Assembly: GCF_020859565.1 (NCBI RefSeq)
Contig: NZ_JAJHUO010000005.1
Coordinates: 271,661-335,660 of the forward strand
Direction: 5' to 3'
Length of the DNA: 64,000 nucleotides
Source: Saccharothrix luteola
GTDB taxonomy: Bacteria > Actinomycetota > Actinomycetes > Mycobacteriales > Pseudonocardiaceae
Below, in pieces: positions 39,141 to 48,334 of the stretch (position 1 is the stretch's first letter; every line of letters starts with the position of its first letter). The notes under the pieces were generated by a model. It was not told the origin of the DNA and searched no databases. It saw nothing but the letters and a program-made list of their open reading frames with translations. A program made the translations under genes and the position numbers.

Positions 39141-39857
39141 ATGAAGCGCAGCAAGGCGTACAAGAACGCTGCTGAGCTGGTTGACCGTGAGCGGCTCTAC
39201 TCGCCGCTGGAGGCAGCCAAGCTCGCCAAGGAGACCTCCAAGGTGAAGCTGGACGCGACCGTCGAGGTCGCCATCCGGCTCGGCGTCGACCCGCGCAAGG
39301 CCGACCAGATGGTCCGCGGCACCGTGAACCTGCCGCACGGTACGGGCAAGACCGCCCGCGTGATCGTCTTCGCGACCGGTGACAAGGCCGCCGAGGCCGA
39401 GGCCGCCGGCGCCGACGCGGTCGGCTCCGAGGACCTGATCGAGCGCATCCAGGGCGGTTGGCTCGACTTCGACGCCGCCATCGCCACGCCCGACCAGATG
39501 GCCAAGGTCGGTCGCATCGCCCGCATCCTGGGCCCGCGCGGCCTGATGCCGAACCCGAAGACCGGCACCGTGACGCCCGACGTCACCAAGGCCGTGACCG
39601 AGATCAAGGGCGGTAAGATCAACTTCCGCGTCGACAAGCAGGCCAACCTGCACGTCGTCATCGGCAAGGTGTCGTTCGACCCGGAGAAGCTGGTCGAGAA
39701 CTACGCCGCCGCGCTGGACGAGATCCTGCGCGCCAAGCCGTCCGCGGCCAAGGGCCGGTACCTGAAGAAGATCACCGTCTCGACGACGATGGGCCCGGGC
39801 ATCCCGGTCGACCCGAACCGGACGCGCAACCTGCTGTCCGACGAGGTCACCGTCTGA
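39141..39857 (+). CDS. rplA: 50S ribosomal protein L1
   Basis: 238-residue protein of the L1 stalk. Motifs are [15 protein letters not shown] and [22 protein letters not shown], with the end [13 protein letters not shown] at 39141 follows AAGGA. L1 often represses its own operon by binding the leader mRNA; no site was confirmed here. Confidence 0.96.
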   Translation: MKRSKAYKNAAELVDRERLYSPLEAAKLAKETSKVKLDATVEVAIRLGVDPRKADQMVRGTVNLPHGTGKTARVIVFATGDKAAEAEAAGADAVGSEDLIERIQGGWLDFDAAIATPDQMAKVGRIARILGPRGLMPNPKTGTVTPDVTKAVTEIKGGKINFRVDKQANLHVVIGKVSFDPEKLVENYAAALDEILRAKPSAAKGRYLKKITVSTTMGPGIPVDPNRTRNLLSDEVTV

Positions 39858-39878
39858 GGACGGCTCGTCCGAACCGCC

Positions 39879-39915
39879 CGAAGCGCCCCTCGGCCTCCCG
39901 CCGAGGGGCGCTTCG
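39879..39915. terminator. Terminator after rplA
   Basis: 15-bp perfect stem (39879-39893 with 39901-39915) with a seven-base loop, lying between convergent genes. Confidence 0.82.
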
Positions 39916-39920
39916 CGTCG

Positions 39921-40691
39921 TCACGGGCAGGTCGGCTCGGCCTCGTACCCGGTGATCGCCCACGCGCCGCTCGTCTGCTTGGTGAGCACGAACTTGCCCA
40001 GCTTCGGCCCGCTGCGCACCTCCAGCGCGCAGGAGCTGACCTCGACCGAGCCGGACTCGGGCGGTGTGACCATCGTCTGGGGGAATCCGAGCTGCCGGTA
40101 GCTGCTCACGTCGGTGACCTGGCTCTTCAGCTTCGTCACCGCCGCCGGGCAGTCGGCCTCGCCGAACGCCTCGGCGAACGCCTTCCGCGGACCGTCGCTC
40201 TTGAAGTACGCGCACGCGCGACCGCCGTCACCGGTGCCGACGTGCTTGTAGAACTGGCCGATCGTGCCGTTGCTGCCGTACGGGTTGGGCGGCGCGATGA
40301 CGTTGTTCTCGACGCCACCGCTGTCGACCGCCACGCTGCCCGGGTCGTCGCCGCCGAAGTACTGCTCGTAGAAGTACGACGCGACGAGCAGCACGACCAC
40401 CAGGTACACCAGGCGGCGGACGAGTTTGCTGCGCAGCAGGATCTGCCACAGCGGCTTGCGTCTCGGGCCGGGCGGTGGTGGTGGGGCAGCGGGTGGGATT
40501 CCCGGTGGTGGGGTGGCGCCGGGCGGGAGGCCGAGTGGTGGGGTGGCGCCCGGGGGCAGGCTCGGCTGGGCGGCGCCCTGGGCCTGCTGGAAGCGCTGGA
40601 ACTCCTGGAACCGTTGGAACTCCTGGAACTGCCGGAGCTGTTCCGGGTCGATGTCCGGTGGCGGCGGGTTCCTCGGCGGCTCTTCGGTCAC
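39921..40691 (-). CDS. Proline-rich single-pass membrane protein, hypothetical
   Basis: 256-residue protein. Residues 1-75 are proline-rich with near repeats FQEFQRFQEFQRFQ and LPPGATPP. A membrane helix follows at about 91-106 (LVYLVVVLLVASYFYEQY). The outer domain (about 107-256) carries four cysteines (ACAYF, DCPAAV, SCALEV and the C-terminal TCP), probably two disulfides. No family is recognised. GTG start at 40691; it is divergent from the rplJ operon and shares its control region. Confidence 0.7.
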   Translation of the reverse strand: MTEEPPRNPPPPDIDPEQLRQFQEFQRFQEFQRFQQAQGAAQPSLPPGATPPLGLPPGATPPPGIPPAAPPPPPGPRRKPLWQILLRSKLVRRLVYLVVVLLVASYFYEQYFGGDDPGSVAVDSGGVENNVIAPPNPYGSNGTIGQFYKHVGTGDGGRACAYFKSDGPRKAFAEAFGEADCPAAVTKLKSQVTDVSSYRQLGFPQTMVTPPESGSVEVSSCALEVRSGPKLGKFVLTKQTSGAWAITGYEAEPTCP

Positions 40692-40710
40692 GCGTCACAT
40701 CATGACCGAT

Positions 40711-40740
40711 TTGGGCCGCCGTCAGCTCCCCTGCTAGGGT
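40711..40740 (+). promoter_or_regulatory. Promoter of rplJL
   Basis: TTGGGC (40711-40716), an 18-base spacer and TAGGGT (40735-40740). Transcription would begin near 40747, giving a leader of about 205 bases. Confidence 0.5.
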
Positions 40741-40746
40741 TGACAA

Positions 40747-40952
40747 CGGTTCACCAAAGACCGCTGGTCGTGCACGGCACTTGGTCGTGCAGCGAAGGTC
40801 CCGCGAAGCGGGCGGCCCGCGCAGGAGAACGAGGAAGACCCAGGCGTGCTCGCACGCCCGTCACGCCCCGTGCTGCTGCGCTGGGGCGTTTTTGCTTTGC
40901 GCAGGCCTGATCGCACTCGACCGGCTGTCACCAGCCCAGAGAGGAGGCGATC
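40747..40952 (+). promoter_or_regulatory. rplJ (L10) leader with attenuator hairpin
   Basis: 206-base untranslated leader ahead of rplJ. Near its end ACGCCCC (40863-40869) pairs with GGGGCGT (40883-40889), followed by TTTTTGCTTT, a clear intrinsic terminator. The position matches the L10-leader class, in which excess L10-L12 complex binds the RNA and lowers expression. The upstream part contains GC-rich arms that could form the L10-binding fold or an antiterminator. Confidence 0.7.
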
Positions 40953-41510
40953 ATGGCGAAGCCCAGCAAGGTTTCGGCCGTCGCCGAGCTCACGGACAAG
41001 TTCCGTGGAAGCTCGGCCGCTGTCGTGACCGAGTACCGCGGCCTCTCCATGGCGCAGCTCACCACGCTGCGTCGCGCTCTCGGCGCGGGCACCACGTACA
41101 CCGTTGCGAAGAACACGCTGGTCAAGCGTGCCGCTGAGGACGCCGGCGTCGAGGGCCTCGAGGCCCTGCTCGTCGGCCCGACCGCGATCGCCTTCGTCGA
41201 AGGCGAACCGGTCGACGCGGCCAAGGCCCTGCGTGACTTCGCGAAGGACAACAAGGCCCTGGTCATCAAGGGCGGCTACATGGATGGCCGTCCCCTCTCG
41301 GTCGAAGAGGTCACCGCGATCGCGGACCTCGAGACCCGTGAGGTGCTGCTCGCCAAGCTGGCGGGCGCGATGAAGGGCAACCTGGCGAAGGCCGCGGGTC
41401 TGTTCCAGGCCCCCGCTTCCCAGGTCGCTCGCCTGGCTGCTGCCCTCCAGGAGAAGAAGGCCGCGGAGGCGCCTGCCGCCGCCGAGTCCGACGCTCCGGC
41501 CGAAAGCTGA
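40953..41510 (+). CDS. rplJ: 50S ribosomal protein L10
   Basis: 185-residue stalk-base protein that carries L7/L12. Typical parts are [39 protein letters not shown] and the C-terminal helix that binds L12 dimers. ATG 40953 has GAGGAGG upstream. First gene after the regulated leader. Confidence 0.96.
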   Translation: MAKPSKVSAVAELTDKFRGSSAAVVTEYRGLSMAQLTTLRRALGAGTTYTVAKNTLVKRAAEDAGVEGLEALLVGPTAIAFVEGEPVDAAKALRDFAKDNKALVIKGGYMDGRPLSVEEVTAIADLETREVLLAKLAGAMKGNLAKAAGLFQAPASQVARLAAALQEKKAAEAPAAAESDAPAES

Positions 41511-41571
41511 TCACACCCAGACACTCCGCGTCCCGGCCGCAGTTCGGGCGTTGAAAGAAAGGACCGCCACC

Positions 41572-41958
41572 ATGGCGAAGCTCAGCACCGACGAGCTGCT
41601 CGACGCGTTCAAGGAGATGACCCTCCTGGAGCTGTCGAAGTTCGTGAAGGACTTCGAGGAGACCTTCGAGGTCACCGCCGCCGCTCCGGTCGCCGTTGCC
41701 GCTGCCGGCCCGGCCGGCCCGGCCGCCGCCGAGGTCGAGGAGAAGGACGAGTTCACCGTCGTCCTCGAGGGCGCCGGCGACAAGAAGATCCAGGTCATCA
41801 AGGTCGTCCGCGAGGTCGTCTCGGGCCTGGGCCTGAAGGAGGCCAAGGAGCTGGTCGAGTCCGCTCCGAAGCCGCTGCTGGAGAACGTGGCGAAGGACGT
41901 CGCCGACGCCGCCAAGGAGAAGCTCGAGGCTGCCGGCGCCAAGATCTCGCTCAAGTGA
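41572..41958 (+). CDS. rplL: 50S ribosomal protein L7/L12
   Basis: 128-residue stalk protein. N-terminal dimerisation part ([27 protein letters not shown]), Ala/Pro hinge, and C-terminal factor-binding domain ([36 protein letters not shown]). It recruits translation GTPases. Ends at a strong terminator. Confidence 0.97.
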   Translation: MAKLSTDELLDAFKEMTLLELSKFVKDFEETFEVTAAAPVAVAAAGPAGPAAAEVEEKDEFTVVLEGAGDKKIQVIKVVREVVSGLGLKEAKELVESAPKPLLENVAKDVADAAKEKLEAAGAKISLK

Positions 41959-41977
41959 TCTAGCGCTACCGCTGCCG

Positions 41978-42012
41978 CGAAGGCGGGCACCCGAACCGGG
42001 TGCCCGCCTTCG
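41978..42012 (+). terminator. Terminator after rplL
   Basis: 16-bp perfect stem (41978-41993 with 41997-42012) with a three-base AAC loop. It separates the ribosomal operon from the mkl-mce operon; the next 214 bases have no clear gene. Confidence 0.85.
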
Positions 42013-42226
42013 TGCTGTATGCGGCCGGCGATCTTGACCACGTCCTCGGGAGTGGCCCACCATCTGGGGTCGGAGGGGTGGCGGGGATGACCCTGCTCAC
42101 ACCGTTACCCACCCGAGACCGCATTAACCCAACTGGTGAGTAACCACGACAGGGCGGTCTCGTTGCACCGGTATGACGCCGGCCTGTCCGGAGTCTGGCG
42201 AAGCCGGCCGCTGACCTGGAGGTGCG

Positions 42227-43315
42227 ATGGGCGTCGAGGTGGTCGTCGAGGGCCTGACCAAGTCCTTCGGCAAGCAGACCATCTGGCGGGACGTCACGCT
42301 CACCCTCCCCCCGGGCGAGGTCAGCGTGATGCTCGGCCCGTCGGGCACGGGCAAGTCGGTCTTCCTGAAGTCCCTGGTCGGGCTGCTGAAACCGGAACAG
42401 GGCAAGATCGTCATCAACGGCGTCGACCTGGTCCGCTGCTCCGAGCACAAGCTCTACGAGATCCGGAAGCTGTTCGGCGTCCTCTTCCAGGACGGCGCGC
42501 TGTTCGGCTCGATGAACCTCTTCGACAACGTCGCCTTCCCGCTGCGCGAGCACACCCGCAAGACCGAGGCCGAGGTCCGGCGGATCGTGCTCGAGAAGAT
42601 GGAGATGGTCGGCCTCGTCGGCGCGGAGAAGAAGCTCCCCGGCGAGATCTCCGGTGGCATGCGCAAGCGCGCCGGCCTCGCCCGCGCCCTGGTGCTGGAC
42701 CCCGAGATCATCCTGTGCGACGAGCCGGACTCCGGCCTCGACCCGGTCCGCACGGCCTACCTCAGCCAGCTCCTCATCGACCTGAACTCGCAGATCGACG
42801 CGACGATCCTGATCGTCACGCACAACATCACCGTGGCCCGCACGGTCCCGGACAACCTCGGCATGCTGTTCCGCCGCGAGCTGGTCATGTTCGGTCCCCG
42901 CGAGGTACTGCTGACCAGCGACGAGCCGGTGGTCGAGCAGTTCCTCAACGGCCGCCGCATCGGCCCGATCGGCATGTCGGAGGAGAAGGACCAGGCGACG
43001 ATGGCCGCCGAGCTGGCGCACCGCGAAGCGGGTCACTCGGACGGCTCGCCCGACGAGGACGTGCGCGGCGTGGTGCCGCAGCTGGAACCGACGCCCGGCC
43101 TGCCGCCGCGTGGCGCGGTGCGGCGGCGCAAGGACCGGGTGATGACCATCCTGCACACGCTGCCGCCCGAGGCGCAGCAGAGCATCATCGCCAGCCTCAC
43201 GCCCGAGGAACAGCGCCACTACCGGGTGATGGCGGGCGCGGGCGACCGGACGGGTCCGATCGCCGTCGACCCGACCACCCCGAGCCCGTGGCCCCGCCAG
43301 GGGGGCGTGCTGTGA
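42227..43315 (+). CDS. mceG: ABC transporter ATPase of the Mce system (Mkl/MceG type)
   Basis: 362-residue ATPase that powers Mce lipid import. Walker A GPSGTGKS (about 39-46), Q-loop FQDGALFGSM, signature ISGGMRKRAGLARAL and Walker B IILCDEPDSGLD. A C-terminal region of about 120 residues beyond the ATPase fold, ending PWPRQGGVL, is typical of actinobacterial MceG and may bind the permease. In M. tuberculosis mkl is also near rplL and rpoB but apart from the mce operons; here it leads the operon and overlaps the first permease by four bases. Confidence 0.93.
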   Translation: MGVEVVVEGLTKSFGKQTIWRDVTLTLPPGEVSVMLGPSGTGKSVFLKSLVGLLKPEQGKIVINGVDLVRCSEHKLYEIRKLFGVLFQDGALFGSMNLFDNVAFPLREHTRKTEAEVRRIVLEKMEMVGLVGAEKKLPGEISGGMRKRAGLARALVLDPEIILCDEPDSGLDPVRTAYLSQLLIDLNSQIDATILIVTHNITVARTVPDNLGMLFRRELVMFGPREVLLTSDEPVVEQFLNGRRIGPIGMSEEKDQATMAAELAHREAGHSDGSPDEDVRGVVPQLEPTPGLPPRGAVRRRKDRVMTILHTLPPEAQQSIIASLTPEEQRHYRVMAGAGDRTGPIAVDPTTPSPWPRQGGVL

Positions 43316-44097
43316 GCTCACCGGCCACGTTCCCCGGCGTCGGCGCGCTGCGCGAAACGGGGCGGATGTTCGCGCTGGGCGTGGACGTCGTGCGCAACAC
43401 GTTCCGCCGCCCGTTCCAGCTGCGGGAGTTCATCCAGCAGTGCTGGTTCGTCGTGAGCGTGACCGTGCTGCCCACGGCGCTGGTGTCGATCCCGTTCGGC
43501 GCGGTCATCGCGTTGCAGATCGGCTCGCTGACCAGGCAGATCGGCGCGCAGTCGTTCACCGGCGCGGCGAGCGTGCTGGCGATCATCCAGCAGGCGAGCC
43601 CGATCGTGACGGCCCTGCTCATCGCCGGCGCGGGTGGCAGCGCGATCTGCGCCGACCTCGGCTCGCGCAAGATCCGCGAGGAGATCGACGCGATGGAGGT
43701 GCTCGGCGTCTCGCCGATCCACCGCCTGGTCGTGCCGCGCGTGCTGGCCGCGATGCTGGTGTCCGTCCTGCTCAACGGCATGGTCAGCGTGGTCGGCGTG
43801 ATGGGCGGCTACTTCTTCAACGTGATCCTGCAGGACGGCACGCCCGGCGCGTACCTGGCGAGCTTCAGCGCCTTGGCGCAGCTGCCGGACCTGTGGATCT
43901 CCGAGATCAAGGCCCTGATCTTCGGGTTCATCGCGGGCATCGTGGCCGCCTACCGGGGCCTGAACCCGGCGGGCGGGCCGAAGGGCGTCGGCGACGCGGT
44001 CAACCAGGCCGTGGTCATCACGTTCCTGCTGCTGTTCTTCGTGAACTTCGTGCTGACCACGATCTACCTCCAGGTCGTCCCGGCGAAGGGGAGCTGA
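43312..44097 (+). CDS. YrbE/MlaE-type permease A of the Mce system
   Basis: 261-residue membrane protein of the MlaE family with five to six helices. It shows FIQQCWFVVSVTVLPTALVSIPFGAVIALQ, SAICADLGSRKIREEIDAMEVLGVSP (the conserved EEIDAME coupling loop that contacts the ATPase) and GPKGVGDAVNQAVV. It forms the transmembrane channel with the next gene product. GTG overlaps the mceG stop; one base lies between its stop and the next start. Confidence 0.92.
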   Translation: MSSPATFPGVGALRETGRMFALGVDVVRNTFRRPFQLREFIQQCWFVVSVTVLPTALVSIPFGAVIALQIGSLTRQIGAQSFTGAASVLAIIQQASPIVTALLIAGAGGSAICADLGSRKIREEIDAMEVLGVSPIHRLVVPRVLAAMLVSVLLNGMVSVVGVMGGYFFNVILQDGTPGAYLASFSALAQLPDLWISEIKALIFGFIAGIVAAYRGLNPAGGPKGVGDAVNQAVVITFLLLFFVNFVLTTIYLQVVPAKGS

Positions 44098-44098
44098 G

Positions 44099-44938
44099 GT
44101 GGCCGCGATCAACGACCGGTTCCGCAAGGTGGCGAACGCGCCGCTGTCCGTGCTGGACACGTTCGGCGACCAGCTGTGGTTCTACGTCCGAGCCCTGTGC
44201 TGGACGCCGCGCACGCTGACCCGCTACCTGCGCGAGACGCTGCGGCTGCTGGCCGAGGTGAGCTTCGGCTCGGGCGCGCTGGCCGTCATCGGCGGCACAA
44301 TCGGCGTGATGGTGGGCCTGTCGGTGTTCACCGGCACGGTCGTCGGCCTGCAGGGCTTCACCGCGCTGAACCAGATCGGCACGTCGGCGTTCGCGGGCTT
44401 CGTGTCCGCGTACTTCAACACCCGCGAGATCGCGCCGCTGGTCGCGGGCCTGGCGCTGAGCGCGACCGTCGGCTCCGGCTTCACCGCGCAGCTGGGCGCG
44501 ATGCGGATCTCCGAGGAGATCGACGCGCTGGAGGTCATGGGCATCCCCAGCCTGCCGTACCTGGTCACCACGCGGATCATCGCGGGCTTCATCGCGATCA
44601 TCCCGCTGTACGTGATCGGCCTGCTCACCTCGTACCTGGCGGCCAGGTTCATCACGGTCGAGTTCTACGGGCAGTCGGCGGGCACGTACGACCACTACTT
44701 CAACCTGTTCCTACCACCGGTGGACGTGCTCTGGTCGTTCGGCAAGGTGCTCGTCTTCGCCGTGGTGATCATCCTGACGCACTGCTACTACGGCTACCGC
44801 GCCAGCGGCGGCCCGGCAGGCGTGGGCGTCGCGGTGGGCCGCGCGGTGCGCACGGCGATCGTCACGACGAGCCTGCTCGACTTCTTCCTGAGCATGGCGA
44901 TCTGGGGCACCACGACGACGGTGAGGATCGCGGGATGA
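44099..44938 (+). CDS. YrbE/MlaE-type permease B of the Mce system
   Basis: 279-residue MlaE-family membrane protein, partner of the preceding permease. Motifs are SFGSGALAVIGGTIGVMVGLSVFTGTVVGLQG, FTAQLGAMRISEEIDALEVMGIPS (coupling loop) and SGGPAGVGVAVGRAVRTAIV. The end overlaps a 14-codon frame (44935-44979) that itself overlaps the next start. Confidence 0.92.
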   Translation: MAAINDRFRKVANAPLSVLDTFGDQLWFYVRALCWTPRTLTRYLRETLRLLAEVSFGSGALAVIGGTIGVMVGLSVFTGTVVGLQGFTALNQIGTSAFAGFVSAYFNTREIAPLVAGLALSATVGSGFTAQLGAMRISEEIDALEVMGIPSLPYLVTTRIIAGFIAIIPLYVIGLLTSYLAARFITVEFYGQSAGTYDHYFNLFLPPVDVLWSFGKVLVFAVVIILTHCYYGYRASGGPAGVGVAVGRAVRTAIVTTSLLDFFLSMAIWGTTTTVRIAG

Positions 44939-44979
44939 CCGCCGACGTGTTCTTCTCAGCGGAGGCGGCGACATGCTGA
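44935..44979 (+). other. 14-codon bridging frame between permease B and mceA
   Basis: ATG 44935 overlaps the permease stop as ATGA, and the TGA at 44977-44979 lies inside the second and third codons of mceA. A ribosome could pass through it and restart at ATG 44973, so it may serve translational coupling. The peptide (MTADVFFSAEAATC) need not have a function. Confidence 0.35.
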
Positions 44980-46301
44980 AGCGGCGACTCCTGGGTGTCG
45001 TGTTCATCGCGGTCATCGCCCTCTTCCTCTCCGTCACGGTGGCGATGTACAACGACGCGTTCACCGAGGTCGTGAAGGTGACGCTGAAGACCGACCGGGT
45101 CGGCAACCAGCTGCTCGTCGACTCCGACGTCAAGGTCCGCGGCATGATCGTCGGCCAGGTGAAGGACATCCGGACCTCCGGTGACGGCGCCGAGCTCGAA
45201 CTGGCGCTCGAACCGGAGCAGGTCAGGCACATCCCCGCCAACGTCTCCGCGCGCCTGCTGCCGAAGACCCTGTTCGGCGAGCGGTACGTGCACCTCGTGC
45301 TGCCCGACGAGCGCGAGGACCCGCTCACCGACGGCGCCGTCATCGAGCAGGACCGCTCCAGCAGCGCCATCGAGCTGGAACGCGTGCTCGACGACCTGAT
45401 GCCGGTGCTCCAGGCCGTGCAGCCGGAGAAGCTCGCCACCACGCTGACCGCGATGTCGCAGGCGCTGGAGAACCGGGGCAAGCCCCTGGGCGAGACGCTC
45501 GTGCAGCTCGACGCCTACCTGGGCGAGTTCAACCCGCAGCTGCCCAAGCTCAAGGACGGCATCAGCCGCCTCGCCGACGTCTCGAACGTCTACGCCGACG
45601 CCGCGCCCGACCTGGTGCAGGCGCTGTCGGACGCCACCACCACCAGCCGCACGCTGGTCGAGCAGCGCGACAACCTGCTCGCCCTGTACGGCACGCTGAC
45701 CACCACGTCGCTCGACCTGAACAGCTTCCTCGCCGTGAACAAGAACAACCTCATCCAGCTGGCCGACGTCAGCAGGCCGACGTTGGAGCTGCTGGCCAAG
45801 TACTCGCCCGAGTACCCGTGCCTGCTCAAGGGCCTGTCGGAGTTCAGACCGATCATGGACCAGGTGTTCGGCAAGGGCACGGACGAGCCCGGCCTGCACA
45901 TCACGCTGGAGATCACCGCCAACCGCGGCAAGTACGAGCCGGGCAAGGACGACCCGGAGTACGCCGACAAGCGCGGCCCGCGCTGCTACGACATCGTGCC
46001 GCGGCCGGACCCGTTCCCGCAGTACCCGCCGGAGGGCCCGGTCAAGGACGGCTCGTCGTCGCCGCCTGCCGCGCGTTCGGCCACCGACGGCGTGCTGCCG
46101 CCGAACACCGGGACCATCCGGGAGGACGGCACGGTCGTGTCGTCGTTCGGCGGCGTGCCGTCGCTGGCGAACTCGCCGGAGGAGCAGGACTTCCTGGCCG
46201 CGCTGCTCGCGCCGCAGTTCGGGATGGAGAAGCGCGAGATGCCGAGCTTCACCGCGCTGCTGCTCGGACCCCTGTACCGGGGCGCGGAGGTGACGGCATG
46301 A
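44973..46301 (+). CDS. Mce-family protein A
   Basis: 442-residue substrate-binding subunit. One N-terminal membrane helix (about 6-24), an MCE domain (about 34-115, KTDRVGNQLLVDSDVKVRGMIVGQV, LFGERYVHLVLP), a long alpha-helical region (about 125-310) and a Pro/Ser-rich tail with a Cys pair (EYPCLL, PRCYD). In known systems six such proteins form a tube across the periplasm that carries lipids or sterols. First of six mce genes; its stop overlaps the next start as ATGA. Confidence 0.9.
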   Translation: MLKRRLLGVVFIAVIALFLSVTVAMYNDAFTEVVKVTLKTDRVGNQLLVDSDVKVRGMIVGQVKDIRTSGDGAELELALEPEQVRHIPANVSARLLPKTLFGERYVHLVLPDEREDPLTDGAVIEQDRSSSAIELERVLDDLMPVLQAVQPEKLATTLTAMSQALENRGKPLGETLVQLDAYLGEFNPQLPKLKDGISRLADVSNVYADAAPDLVQALSDATTTSRTLVEQRDNLLALYGTLTTTSLDLNSFLAVNKNNLIQLADVSRPTLELLAKYSPEYPCLLKGLSEFRPIMDQVFGKGTDEPGLHITLEITANRGKYEPGKDDPEYADKRGPRCYDIVPRPDPFPQYPPEGPVKDGSSSPPAARSATDGVLPPNTGTIREDGTVVSSFGGVPSLANSPEEQDFLAALLAPQFGMEKREMPSFTALLLGPLYRGAEVTA

Positions 46302-47326
46302 GGTCCCTGGCCGCGCCGCTGATCAAGCTCGCCGTGTTCGCCGTGATCACGATCCTGGCGACCACGCTGCTCGCGGTGACCATCTCGAACGTCAACTTCA
46401 ACGGCGCCACCGGCTACACCGCCCGGTTCACCGACGTCACCGCGCTCAACGAGGGCGACGACATCCGCATCGCGGGCGTCCGGGTCGGCCAGGTCGACGA
46501 GATCCGGGTGGTCGACCGGCGGCTGGCGGAGGTGGAGTTCTCGCTGGAGGGCGACCGCACGCTGCCCGCCTCGGTCACCGCGACGATCAAGTACCGCAAC
46601 CTCGTCGGCCAGCGGTACATCTCGCTGGAGCACGGCGTCGGCGACGCGTCCGCGCTGGAGCCCGGCGACGTGATCCCGTTGGAGCGCACGAAGCCGGCGC
46701 TGGACCTGACCGTCCTGTTCAACGGCTTCAAGCCGCTGTTCCAGGCGCTGAACCCGGAGGACGTGAACCAGCTGTCCAGCGAGATCATCCAGGTGCTCCA
46801 GGGCGAGGGCGGCACGATCGACAGCCTGCTGCGCCACACCGCGTCGCTGACGTCCACGCTGGCGGGCCGCGACCAGGTGATCGGCGAGGTGATCACCAAC
46901 CTCAACGCCGTGCTCGACACCGTGAACTCGCGGACCGAGCAGGTGTCGACGCTGGTCACGACGTTGCAGGAGCTGACGACGGGCCTGGCGGGCGACCGCC
47001 AGCCGATCGGTGACGCGATCAGCGCGATGGGCGAGCTCACCACGACGACGGCCGACCTGCTCAACCAGTCCCGGCAGCCGTTGAAGGACGACATCGCCAA
47101 CCTCGGCCTGGTGTCGAAGACACTGGCGGACAACGAGGCGATCGTGGAGAGCGTGATCCGGCGCCTGCCGACCAAGATCGAGGCGATGTCGCGGACCGCG
47201 TCCTACGGGTCCTGGTTCAACTTCTTCCTGTGCGAGGGCACCGGGCAGGTCGCCGTGCCGCCGATCATCAACGACCCGATCCCGATCACGGCCCTGCCGG
47301 TCACGCAGCCGAGGTGCCGCCGATGA
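46298..47326 (+). CDS. Mce-family protein B
   Basis: 342-residue Mce protein. N-terminal helix (LIKLAVFAVITILATTLLAVTI), MCE domain (about 38-115, FTDVTALNEGDDIRIAGVRVGQVDEIRVV and VGQRYISLE), helical region (about 130-300) and a C-terminal part with FFLCEGTG and QPRCRR cysteines. The MCE domain is the most canonical of the six. ATG overlaps the previous stop; its stop overlaps the next ATG. Confidence 0.9.
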   Translation: MRSLAAPLIKLAVFAVITILATTLLAVTISNVNFNGATGYTARFTDVTALNEGDDIRIAGVRVGQVDEIRVVDRRLAEVEFSLEGDRTLPASVTATIKYRNLVGQRYISLEHGVGDASALEPGDVIPLERTKPALDLTVLFNGFKPLFQALNPEDVNQLSSEIIQVLQGEGGTIDSLLRHTASLTSTLAGRDQVIGEVITNLNAVLDTVNSRTEQVSTLVTTLQELTTGLAGDRQPIGDAISAMGELTTTTADLLNQSRQPLKDDIANLGLVSKTLADNEAIVESVIRRLPTKIEAMSRTASYGSWFNFFLCEGTGQVAVPPIINDPIPITALPVTQPRCRR

Positions 47327-48333
47327 AGCCCCAGCGCAACCCGGTGACGGTCGGCGTGGTGAGCCTCACCGTGATCGCCCTCCTGCTGCTCGCCGCCTTC
47401 AACTCCGACGACCTGCCGATCATCGGCGGCGGCACCACGTACTCCGCCGAGTTCACCGAGGCCGCGGGCCTGATCCCGTCGAACGAGGTGCGGGTGGCCG
47501 GGGTCAAGGTCGGCAAGGTGACCAAGGTCGAGCTGGACGGCGACAAGGTGAAGGTGTCGTTCCGGGTGAAGGACGCCTGGGTCGGCGACCGCACGACCGC
47601 GGTGATCCGGATCAAGACGCTGCTCGGGCAGAAGTTCCTGGCGCTCGACCCGCAGGGCTCGCAGCCGCTGGACCCGGGCGAGCCGATCCCGCGCGAGCGC
47701 ACGCTGTCGCCGTACGACGTGCAGGAGGCGTTCAACGGCCTGGCGTCCACGGTCGGCCAGATCGACACCCAGCAGCTCGCGGACAGCTTCCAGGTGCTCT
47801 CGGAGACGTTCCAGGGCTCGGCGGAGAGCGTGCGCGGCGCGTTGGACGGCCTGTCGGCGCTGTCGAAGACGATCTCCTCGCGCGACGAGCAGCTGGCCCA
47901 GCTGCTGGCCAACACCAACGAGATCACCAAGACCCTGTCCGACCGCAACGAGCAGTTCGAGAAGCTGCTCGCGGACGGCAACCTGCTGCTGGAGGAGCTG
48001 CGCAAGCGGCGGGACGCGATCGGGGCGCTGCTCAGGGGCACCCGCGAGCTGTCCAAGGAGCTGTCCGGCCTGGTCGCCGACAACTCCGCGCAGCTGCGGC
48101 CGGCGCTGGAGCAGCTGGAGCGGGTGACCACGATGTTGCAGCGCAACCAGGACTCGCTCGACCGCAGCCTGGCGCTGATGGGCCCGTTCTTCCGGGTCTT
48201 CGCCAACACCCTGGGCAACGGCCGCTGGTTCGACGTCTACATCTGCGGCCTGCTGCCGCCGTCGGTGAACCTCGGCGTGGTCGGCTTCAACGAAGAGGGC
48301 TGCCTCCCTCCCGGCGTGCAGAGGGGGAACTGA
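47323..48333 (+). CDS. Mce-family protein C
   Basis: 336-residue Mce protein. N-terminal helix (VTVGVVSLTVIALLLLAAF), MCE domain (about 40-115, EFTEAAGLIPSNEVRVAGVKVGKVTKVEL and LLGQKFLALDP), a coiled-coil-like helical part (about 140-290) and a short end with YICGLLPP and EEGCLPPG cysteines. Co-translated with its neighbours. Confidence 0.9.
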   Translation: MKPQRNPVTVGVVSLTVIALLLLAAFNSDDLPIIGGGTTYSAEFTEAAGLIPSNEVRVAGVKVGKVTKVELDGDKVKVSFRVKDAWVGDRTTAVIRIKTLLGQKFLALDPQGSQPLDPGEPIPRERTLSPYDVQEAFNGLASTVGQIDTQQLADSFQVLSETFQGSAESVRGALDGLSALSKTISSRDEQLAQLLANTNEITKTLSDRNEQFEKLLADGNLLLEELRKRRDAIGALLRGTRELSKELSGLVADNSAQLRPALEQLERVTTMLQRNQDSLDRSLALMGPFFRVFANTLGNGRWFDVYICGLLPPSVNLGVVGFNEEGCLPPGVQRGN

Positions 48334-48334
48334 C

